A program made the position numbers and the translations under genes. The notes beneath the pieces are model-generated. The model was given only the letters and a program-made list of their open reading frames with translations, was not told where the DNA came from and did not search any database. From the NCBI GenBank assembly GCA_937902125.1, contig CALDIB010000084.1, positions 1-10,907 on the forward strand: a stretch of DNA of 10,907 nt. Reading direction: 5' to 3'. The DNA is from an uncultured Treponema sp. (GTDB taxonomy: Bacteria > Spirochaetota > Spirochaetia > Treponematales > Treponemataceae). Of the stretch, positions 1-7,200 are shown piece by piece. The stretch's first letter is position 1. Each line of letters opens with the position of its first letter.

Positions 1-55
1 ACTAGTGACCCCAAGCGTGTCATGCTTGTACTCTAACCAACTGAGCTAATCGCGC
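1..55 (-). tRNA. tRNA-Val (anticodon GAC), 3' part beyond the left edge
   Basis: Read on the minus strand, the cloverleaf can be folded by hand. The 5' acceptor strand GCGCGAT is at 55-49, followed by T8 and A9. The D arm runs 46-30 (stems GCTC and GAGT, loop AGTTGGTTA). The anticodon arm runs 28-12 (stem CAAGC/GCTTG, loop ATGACAC), the variable loop GGGTC is at 11-7, and the T arm begins ACTAGT at 6-1. The anticodon is GAC (bases 21-19), which reads the valine codons GUC and GUU. The 3' half of the T arm and the acceptor 3' strand lie outside the window, so the gene is partial here only because of the window edge. A strong promoter sits directly upstream (66-94). Confidence 0.93.
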
Positions 56-65
56 GTGTTTCCCA

Positions 66-94
66 ATATTACAAAAAAAAGTCTCTTGTGTCAA
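66..94 (-). promoter_or_regulatory. Promoter of tRNA-Val, near-consensus housekeeping sigma type
   Basis: On the minus strand a perfect -35 box TTGACA (94-89) is followed by a 17-base spacer (88-72, with a run of eight T) and a -10 box TAATAT (71-66), one base off TATAAT. The predicted start is near 59-60, about four bases before the mature tRNA 5' end at 55, so the precursor would have almost no leader. Such a strong promoter suits a stable RNA gene. Confidence 0.85.
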
Positions 95-114
95 GCGGCG
101 TTTCGCGCTAAAAT
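86..114 (+). promoter_or_regulatory. Possible promoter of the flavodiiron gene
   Basis: A -10-like TAAAAT at 109-114 lies 17 bases after a weak -35-like TTGTGT at 86-91. The -10 is good, the -35 matches the consensus only in its TTG. It is the best plus-strand candidate in the 81 bases before the gene, and its -35 overlaps the -35 of the divergent tRNA promoter (89-94). The predicted start would be near 121, just before the ribosome site. Confidence 0.45.
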
Positions 115-126
115 AAATTTTCTTAT

Positions 127-132
127 GGAGGA
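127..132 (+). promoter_or_regulatory. Ribosome binding site that sets the flavodiiron start
   Basis: GGAGGA at 127-132 ends four bases before ATG 137. An in-frame ATG at 125 overlaps this site, and another in-frame ATG at 56 has no such site and lies inside the tRNA promoter region. The site therefore supports the start at 137. Confidence 0.85.
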
Positions 133-136
133 ACGC

Positions 137-1297
137 ATGAATATTTCTGAGACTGTAAAATATGTCGGAGTGGACGACCGCGACATTGACTTGTTTGAAG
201 GACAGTTTGAAGTTCCAAACGGAATGGCTTACAACTCGTATATTGTTTTTGGACAAAAGGCTTGCGTCATGGACAGCGTTGACGCCCGCTTTGGCGCGGA
301 GTGGCTGTCCAATATCGAAAAGGCTTTGGACGGAAAGGCTCCAGACTTTCTTGTGGTTCAGCACATGGAAATGGACCATTCGGCCAACGTTTTGGAATTT
401 GCAAAAAAATATCCTCAGGCAAAAATCGTTTCGTCAAAAATGGCCTTCAACATGATGAAGAATATGTTTGGCCAAGATTTTTCGGACAGGCAAATTGTCG
501 TCGCCGAAGGAAGCGAGCTTGACCTTGGAGGCCGCGTCCTAAAATTTATCGCCGCGCCAAACGTTCATTGGCCGGAAGTTGTCATGTCTTACGACGCGAA
601 CGAAAAAATTCTTTTTAGCGCGGACGCCTTTGGAAAATTTGGCGCCTTGGATTACGACGACCCGGAAGGCTGGGATTGCGAGGCCCGGCGCTACTATTTT
701 GGAATTGTTGGAAAATTTGGAAGCGCGGTTCAGGCCTTGCTAAAAAAGGCGGCCTCCTTGGACATTCAAAAAATATGCCCCTTGCACGGTCCCGTTCTTG
801 ACAAGGACATTGGCCATTATGTGGGCCAATACAACACTTGGTCCAGCTACGGCGTTGAAAGCCAAGGAATCGCCATTGCCTACGCTTCGGTTTACGGACA
901 CACAAAAGAGGCCGCGCAAAAGTTGGAAGAAATCTTAAAGGCCAAGGGCTGCCCCAAGGTGGCGATTTTTGACCTTGCCCGGGAAGACATTTACGAATGC
1001 GTTGAGGACGCTTTTAGATACGGAACTCTTGTCCTTGCCTCGCCAACTTACAACGGCGGAGTTTTTCCCGCCATGAAGGAGTTCATACATCATTTGACGG
1101 AGCGCAATTATCAAAAGCGAAAAATCGCCTTTATAGAAAACGGAAGCTGGGCGCCGGCCGCAGCAAAGGGAATGGCCGCCTTGCTTGAAGGCTGTCAGGA
1201 ACTTTCCTTCGCGCAAACAAAGGTGTCCATAAAAATTTCTGTCAAAGAAGAAGACGCGGCGGCCTTTGAAAGGCTGGCCGACGAATTGCTGTCTTAA
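137..1297 (+). CDS. fprA: A-type flavodiiron protein (FprA / rubredoxin:oxygen oxidoreductase family)
   Basis: The 386-residue protein is a cytoplasmic flavodiiron enzyme, of a family that reduces O2 to water and/or NO to N2O with electrons usually delivered by rubredoxin. The N-terminal metallo-beta-lactamase-like domain (about 1-240) keeps every expected di-iron ligand: H76, E78, D80 and H81 in HMEMDH, H144 in PNVHWPE, D163 in SADAFG and H217 in CPLHGP. The flavodoxin domain begins near 245 with IAYASVYGHT, the FMN phosphate loop; ASPTYNGG at 301-308 is the second flavin loop. The protein ends after the flavodoxin domain, so there is no fused rubredoxin or flavin reductase and a separate donor is needed; none is encoded here. 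Length is close to the usual 390-400. The start at 137 is set by GGAGGA at 127-132. The transporter gene follows after 6 bases. Whether O2 or NO is the preferred substrate cannot be told from sequence. Confidence 0.93.
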   Translation: MNISETVKYVGVDDRDIDLFEGQFEVPNGMAYNSYIVFGQKACVMDSVDARFGAEWLSNIEKALDGKAPDFLVVQHMEMDHSANVLEFAKKYPQAKIVSSKMAFNMMKNMFGQDFSDRQIVVAEGSELDLGGRVLKFIAAPNVHWPEVVMSYDANEKILFSADAFGKFGALDYDDPEGWDCEARRYYFGIVGKFGSAVQALLKKAASLDIQKICPLHGPVLDKDIGHYVGQYNTWSSYGVESQGIAIAYASVYGHTKEAAQKLEEILKAKGCPKVAIFDLAREDIYECVEDAFRYGTLVLASPTYNGGVFPAMKEFIHHLTERNYQKRKIAFIENGSWAPAAAKGMAALLEGCQELSFAQTKVSIKISVKEEDAAAFERLADELLS

Positions 1298-1303
1298 AGG
1301 AAT

Positions 1304-2713
1304 ATGGATTTAATAAATTCAAAAAGTTCGATTAAAAGATTCGGGCCGGCTTCATTTTACGCAAAGGCGCTGAAAATCGCGCTTCCTGTAATGGCGCAGG
1401 CCTTGGTTCAAAACCTTGTTTCCCTTATCGACAATTTTATGGTCTCCGGCCTTGGAGACGTAAAAATGTCGGGGGTGAACATAAGCGGCCAAATAATTTT
1501 TTTGTTCATCGTTCTTCTCAGTACCATTTGTACGGCGGCGGGAATTTTTATGACGCAATTTTCAGGAGCCGAAGACTCCGATGGAATGCGCCAGTCTTTT
1601 TGCTTCAAGCTTTGGTTTGGAATCGCGATAGCCGCGATTTTTATGTTCGCATGCATGGTCTTTCCAAAAAAAGTTTTGTCCTTTATGGTCAAGGGAAACG
1701 CCGATTCCGGCCTTATTCTTGAGGAAGGCGCCAAGTATCTTTTTGTCATCGCTTGGACGGCCTTTCCCATCGTTCTTTCCACAATCGCGGCGACTTCCAT
1801 GCGGGAAATCGGCGAGGTCAAGATTCCCCTTTACATTTCAATCGCGGCCACCCTTGTGAACACATTTTTCAATTGGGTTTTAATTTACGGAAATCTGGGC
1901 GCTCCCCGCCTTGAAGTTAGGGGCGCCGCTTTGGCCACAGTAATCGCGCGTTCCGCGGAAGCCGTTTCGTTTTTGGCCTTCATCGCTTTAAAAAAACCGC
2001 CCTTTGCCATTCGCGCCTCGGATTTTTTTCACGTCAATTTTTCCTTGTTCAAGCAAATATGCCTCCGCGCCTCGATGTCAACTTGTTCCGAAATGCTTTG
2101 GGCCGTCGCCGAAACAATAACAGTGGCCTTGTATAACGGACGAGGCGGTTCGGAAGTCGTTTCTGGAATGAGCGCAAGCTTTGCAATCTCAAACCTTTTT
2201 TTTGTGGCGTTTGGCGGAATCATAACCGCCACCAGCGTCATCGTGGGAAAAAGTTTGGGCCGAGGCGAATTGGAAAATGCGCGAAAAGAAAAAGTTTGGC
2301 TTCTGAACGGAGCCAATGTTTTTGGCGTGATGATGACTGGCCTTGGACTTTTGACAATAGCGCTTGTTCCCCTTGTATTTAAAAACTTGAGCGGCGAGGC
2401 GCAAGGAATTTGCAAGCGAATGGTCTTTGTTATGGCGCTTTACATGCCGGCTTGGGTTTACATAAACGGCCAGTTCAGCGTAAGCCGCGCCGGAGGCGAC
2501 ACAGTGATGGGAATGCTGGTTGACGGAATTTCAAATGTTTTCATTGTCATTCCGGGAATTTTCTTTATGGCCAAATTCACTTCCCTTGGGCCTGTCGCCA
2601 TGTACGCCATAATCAAGGCCGTGGAGTTTCCAAAAATTTTCATCGCCACAATTTGGCTAAAAAAAGAAAGGTGGCTTGTGAACCTGGCGGCTAAAGGTTT
2701 GAGTAACCCATAA
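1304..2713 (+). CDS. MATE family multidrug/cation efflux transporter
   Basis: The 469-residue integral membrane protein has the length and layout of MATE exporters, which expel organic cations or drugs in exchange for Na+ or H+. The N-terminal ALKIALPVMAQALVQNLVSL (22-41), followed at once by IDNFMVSGLG, is typical of the first MATE helix. Further hydrophobic stretches lie near 62-84, 102-121, 145-164, 175-196, 208-229, 262-277, 290-312, 332-358, 373-390, 402-424 and 430-452, giving about 12 helices. The two homologous halves break near 235-255, and the second-half motif region GGIITATSVIVGKSLGRGE (304-322) is recognisable. The start is only 6 bases after the flavodiiron stop; the ribosome site (AAAGGA at 1296-1301) overlaps that stop and is unusually close to the ATG, suggesting translational coupling. 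The last 23 bases overlap the end of gltD on the other strand. Substrate and ion cannot be assigned. Confidence 0.9.
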   Translation: MDLINSKSSIKRFGPASFYAKALKIALPVMAQALVQNLVSLIDNFMVSGLGDVKMSGVNISGQIIFLFIVLLSTICTAAGIFMTQFSGAEDSDGMRQSFCFKLWFGIAIAAIFMFACMVFPKKVLSFMVKGNADSGLILEEGAKYLFVIAWTAFPIVLSTIAATSMREIGEVKIPLYISIAATLVNTFFNWVLIYGNLGAPRLEVRGAALATVIARSAEAVSFLAFIALKKPPFAIRASDFFHVNFSLFKQICLRASMSTCSEMLWAVAETITVALYNGRGGSEVVSGMSASFAISNLFFVAFGGIITATSVIVGKSLGRGELENARKEKVWLLNGANVFGVMMTGLGLLTIALVPLVFKNLSGEAQGICKRMVFVMALYMPAWVYINGQFSVSRAGGDTVMGMLVDGISNVFIVIPGIFFMAKFTSLGPVAMYAIIKAVEFPKIFIATIWLKKERWLVNLAAKGLSNP

Positions 2714-4238
2714 GGCTCATGTCAATTTGCCTGGCGCATTCCCTGCCTTCGGCGATTGCCCAAACCACAAGGGATTGGCCCCGCCTCATGTCGCCGGCGC
2801 TAAAAACTTTGGGAACGCTGGTTTTATAGCCGCAAGGACTGGCAAGGTCCGGATCGGCCTCTCCAAAAGTTTCGACTGTGTTCCTGGGACCAAGGGAAGC
2901 GCCAAAGGCTTTAGCCGCGTAGTCTTCGCAGCCAAGAAAGCCGGCCGCCACCAAAAGCAAGTCCGCGTCAATCTTTTTTTGGCTTCCTTCAATTTCGCAA
3001 AGTTTTCTTTGGCCGTCTATGTTTTTAAACTCAACTTGGACGGTGGTGACGGCGGAAAGGCGGCCGTCTTTGGAATGAACTTCCTTTACCGTCGTCTTGT
3101 AAACGCGGGGGTCTTGTCCAAACTTTGCCAAGGCTTCTTGGGCGCCGTAGTCCGTTTTGAGGGTTTTGGGCCATTCAGGCCAAGGATTGTTCTGGCTTCT
3201 TTCCAGGGGAGGGCAGGGCATCATTTCAAGTTGGGTCAATGAAGCGCAGCCCAATCTGATTGCCGAGCCAGCGCAGTCGTTTCCCGTGTCGCCGCCGCCT
3301 AAAATCACCACATGCTTTTTTTCCACGTCAATTCCAAAATCGGCGGAAAGTTTTTTTGCCAAGCCCTTGTTGTCAAGGCCGGGATTTTGCAAAAGGCATT
3401 TTGTGACGCTTTTTAGAAAGTCCACGGCGTAAAGAATTCCGCTGGAAACTTTTTCAGTTCCGGCGGCGGAAAGAGGCCGGGGTTTTTTTGCGCCGCAGCA
3501 CAAGGCCACCGCGTCATAGCTTTCAAGAATTCTTTTTCCGTCGCTTTCTTTTTTGATGTCAGCGTTAAAAACAAATTCAACTCCTTCTTCTTTCATAAGG
3601 TTGGCGCGGCGCTCTATGATTTTTTTGTCCAGCTTCATGTTCGGAATGCCATACATCAAAAGGCCGCCGGGCTTGTCTTCCCGCTCAAAAACCGTCACGC
3701 TGTGTCCCCGCCTGTTCAAGGCGTCGGCCACGGCAAGGCCTGCCGGCCCTGAACCGATTACGGCGACTTTTTTTCCTGAGCGCCGTTCTGGAATTTGCGC
3801 CTTCATGTAGCCGCTTTCAAAGGCTTTTTCTATGATGAAAAGCTCGTTGTCGTGAACTGTCACCGAGCCTTCGTCCGCGATTGGGTTCGAGCGGTTGCAG
3901 GCCTTTTCGCAAAGGGCGGGACAAACCCGGCCTGTAAATTCCGGAAAGCTTGAAGTCTTTAAAAGCCGCCAAGCCGCCATGTCAAACTGGCCTTGAAAAA
4001 GCGCCTCGTTCCATTCGGGAATGAAATTATGAAGGGGGCAGCCTGTGACCATTCCAGAAAGCTTTATGGCGCTTGAGCACATTGGAACGCCGCAGTTCAT
4101 GCATCTGGCGGCTTGCTCCCTTCGTTCCCCTTCGTCCAGCGCCGGATGAAACTCGTTAAAGTTCAAGATTCTTTCCAACGGAGGAAGGCTTTTGTTTTCC
4201 TTTCTTTGGCAATCCATAAAATCCGCGGCTTTTTCCAT
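2691..4238 (-). CDS. gltD: Glutamate synthase small (beta) subunit, NAD(P)H-dependent
   Basis: The 515-residue subunit oxidises NAD(P)H and passes electrons through FAD and iron-sulfur clusters to the large subunit GltB. The N-terminal region binds 4Fe-4S clusters through C46, C49, C54 and C67 (CMNCGVPMC...GCP) and C106, C110 and C114 (CPALCEKAC). The FAD Rossmann motif is VIGSGPAG (160-167). The NAD(P)H-binding motif is ILGGGDTGND (312-321). The C-terminal FAD motif SAGDMRRGQSLVVWAIAEGR starts at 480. It is somewhat longer than the E. coli protein (472). An upstream in-frame ATG at 4301 would lie inside gltB and is rejected; ATG 4238 follows a strong ribosome site in the 13-base gltB-gltD gap. 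It is the last gene of the asnB-gltB-gltD operon, and its TAG stop lies inside the convergent transporter gene. Confidence 0.96.
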   Translation of the reverse strand: MEKAADFMDCQRKENKSLPPLERILNFNEFHPALDEGERREQAARCMNCGVPMCSSAIKLSGMVTGCPLHNFIPEWNEALFQGQFDMAAWRLLKTSSFPEFTGRVCPALCEKACNRSNPIADEGSVTVHDNELFIIEKAFESGYMKAQIPERRSGKKVAVIGSGPAGLAVADALNRRGHSVTVFEREDKPGGLLMYGIPNMKLDKKIIERRANLMKEEGVEFVFNADIKKESDGKRILESYDAVALCCGAKKPRPLSAAGTEKVSSGILYAVDFLKSVTKCLLQNPGLDNKGLAKKLSADFGIDVEKKHVVILGGGDTGNDCAGSAIRLGCASLTQLEMMPCPPLERSQNNPWPEWPKTLKTDYGAQEALAKFGQDPRVYKTTVKEVHSKDGRLSAVTTVQVEFKNIDGQRKLCEIEGSQKKIDADLLLVAAGFLGCEDYAAKAFGASLGPRNTVETFGEADPDLASPCGYKTSVPKVFSAGDMRRGQSLVVWAIAEGRECARQIDMSLMGYSNL

Positions 4239-4241
4239 AAT

Positions 4242-4248
4242 CTCCTCC
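4242..4248 (-). promoter_or_regulatory. Ribosome binding site that sets the gltD start
   Basis: On the minus strand GGAGGAG (4248-4242) precedes ATG 4238 by three bases, or by six if only its first GGAG is counted. It lies wholly in the 13-base gap after the gltB stop and decides the gltD start against the longer reading from 4301. Confidence 0.85.
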
Positions 4249-4251
4249 TTG

Positions 4252-7200
4252 TTACGACGCTTGCTTTTTGAACGCGGCCAAAAGCGCGTCTTCCCGGTCA
4301 AGCCCCAACTTTTCTTGCCTTGAAATTTCGTCCATGATTTTTAAGTAGTCGTTGGGAATGATTTTCTTAAAAAACTTTTTGCTTGTTTCCCAATTTGAAA
4401 GAATCTCTTTTCCTTTTTGGGAATTTGTTTCCTTGACATGCTTTTCGATAAGGCGCTTTAAAAGCGATTCGTCAGGGCTTTCGCCTGGGCGTGGCGCGGC
4501 TCTGACAACAGTGGTTTGGTCCTCCAATTCGTAGACGGAAACCAGTTCCTTGTTCAGCCGCTTGTAAAGGTCGCGCTTTTGGTCAAAGACATAGGCGACG
4601 CCGCCGCTCATTCCGGCGCAAAGATTTTTTCCTGTTTCCCCCAAGATTGCGGCCACGCCTCCTGTCATGTATTCAAGGCCGTGGTCGCCGCAACCTTCGG
4701 CAACTACGCTGGCTCCCGAATTTCTCACGCAAAAGCGCTCTCCGGCCACGCCCGCGATAAAAGCCTCTCCGCTTGTGGCGCCAAAAAGGGCCACGTTTCC
4801 AACGATGATGTTTTGGTCGCTTCTTCCGGAAAATTCTTTGGGCTGCCAAATTGAAATTTTTCCGCCGCTCAAGCCTTTTCCAAAAGCGTCGTTGGCGTCT
4901 CCCTCAAGGCGCATTGAAAGGCCTTTGGGAATGAAGGCGCCAAAACTTTGTCCGCCGCTTCCCTTGCAGTTCACCACAACGGAATCTTCTTCAAGGGAAG
5001 AGCCGAATTTTTTTTGAACTTCGCTTCCAAGAATCGTTCCCACCGTTCTGTCCGTGGTCAAAACTTTCGCGTCTATTTCCAAGCCGGGAATTTTGTTTTC
5101 TTCAAGGGCCTTGAAAAATTTGGGCAAAAGAATTTTTTGGTCAACCGTTTTTTCAAGTTTAAAGTCGTAGACGCTTCTGTCTTTTTTCCATGAGGCCAAG
5201 CCGTCTTCGCTTTTTTCCGCGGAGGCGAGAATTCGGCTCATGTCAACGCAGGCCGCCCTTTTAAAGCCTTGTTTGCTTTTTAGCTTGAGAAGCTTTGTTT
5301 GGCCGCAAAGCTCGTCCATGGAGCGGACTCCCAGCTTTGCCATTATTTCCCGGGTTTCTTCCGCGATGAACTTCATGAAGTTTTCAACGTATTCGGGCTT
5401 TCCCTTGAACCTTTTTCTAAGCTCGCTGTTTTGCGTGGCCACTCCAAAGGGGCAGGTGTCCAAGTTGCAAACCCTCATCATGGCGCAGCCCATGGTTATC
5501 AATGGGGCGGTGGCAAAGCCAAATTCTTCCGCGCCCAAAATTGCCGCGATGGCCACGTCGCGGCCGCTCATAAGCTTTCCGTCAGTTTCCAAAACGACGC
5601 GGCCTCTAAGCCCGTTTTGAATCAGCGTCTGGTGGGTTTCGGCAAGGCCCAATTCCCAAGGCAGGCCCGCGTGATGAATCGAACTTATGGGCGCGGCTCC
5701 AGTTCCGCCGTCGTGTCCGCTAATCAAAATGACTTGGGCGCCCGCCTTTGCGACTCCAGTGGCGATTGTTCCCACTCCGGCCTCGCTTACAAGCTTTACC
5801 GAAATGCGGGCCTCCCGGTTGGCGTTCTTAAGGTCGTAAATAAGCTGCGCCAAATCTTCGATTGAATAAATGTCGTGGTGGGGCGGCGGAGAAATCAAGG
5901 AAACGCCGGGGGTGGCGCATCGGGTTTTTGCAATCCAAGGATAAACTTTTTTTCCGGGAAGGTGGCCGCCTTCGCCGGGCTTGGCTCCCTGCGCCATTTT
6001 TATTTGAAGTTCCTTTGCGGAAAGCAAGTATTCTTCCGTGACTCCAAAGCGGCCGGAAGCGATTTGCTTTATCGCGGAATTCCACTTGCTTCCAAGCCGT
6101 TCCGGCCTTTCGCCGCCCTCGCCTGAATTGGATTTTCCGTGAAGCTTGTTCATCGCTTCAGCCATGCACTTGTGCGCCTCTTCGCTAATTGAGCCGTAAC
6201 TCATGGCGCCTGTCTTAAAGCGGGTGACGATTTTTTCAACCGGCTCCACTTGCTCGATGGGAATTCCGCCGTCCTTGGCAAAGTCAAAGTCCAGCATGGC
6301 GCGGAGAGTGTGGGGATTTTCGTTTGAGTCCACCAAGGCCGTGTATTCCTTAAAGCGCTTGTAGTCTCCGTTCCTTGTCGCCTGTTGCAAGGCCACGATT
6401 GTTTCCGGGTTGTAAAGGTGGCTTTCGGCTGTTGGCCCGCGGCGCAGTTTGTGCAGGCCAACGGAGTCAAGGTGGTTGTTGACCGCAAGGCCAAGGGGAT
6501 CAAAGGCTTGGTTGTGGCGGAAGTTCACGTCCTCTTCAATTTCTTTTAGGCCGATTCCTCCCACGCGACTTACGGTGTTGGTGAAATATTTTTCTATGAC
6601 ATCGCTTGCGATTCCCACCGCCTCAAATATTTGCGCGGACTGGTATGACTGTATGGCGCTTATTCCCATCTTGGCCGCGATTTTCACAACGCCGTTTATG
6701 ATAGCCTTGTTGTAGTCGTCGATGGCCGTGTGGCAGTCTTTGTCCAAAAGTTTTTGGTCAATCAATTCAGCGACGCATTCGTGGGCAAGGTATGGATTTA
6801 TGGCTCTGGCTCCGTAGCCAAGGCACATGGCGCTTTGGTGAACGTCTCTGACTTCCGCCGATTCAAGAATGATGGAAATGGCAGTTCTTTTTTTTGTTCT
6901 GACCAAGTATTGCTCCACGGCGGACACGGCCAAAAGCGACGGAATGGCCACATGGCTTTCGTCAACGCCCCTGTCGCTTAGGACGATGATGTTGGCGCCG
7001 TCGCGGTATTGGCGGTCGATTTCAACAAAGACTTTTTCAATGGCTTCTTTTAGCGAAGTGTTCTTGTAGTAAAGAATTGAAACTGTGGAAACCTTAAAGC
7101 CTTTTTTGTTCATGGACTTTATTTTCATCAAGTCAACGCCGGTCAAAATGGGATTGTTGATTTCCAAGACCGCGCAGGAGTCGGCTTGCGGCTCTAGCAT

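Noticed and set aside
56..136. Longer flavodiiron reading from ATG 56 or ATG 125
   Set aside because: The extension runs through the tRNA promoter region, has no ribosome site, and GGAGGA at 127-132 points to ATG 137.
4239..4301. Longer gltD reading from ATG 4301
   Set aside because: It would overlap the end of gltB, encodes a basic stretch unlike GltD, and a strong ribosome site precedes ATG 4238.
5299..5865. Long plus-strand reading frame opposite gltB (and similar frames opposite asnB and gltD)
   Set aside because: They are mirror frames caused by codon bias of the real genes, with no ribosome site or recognisable domain.
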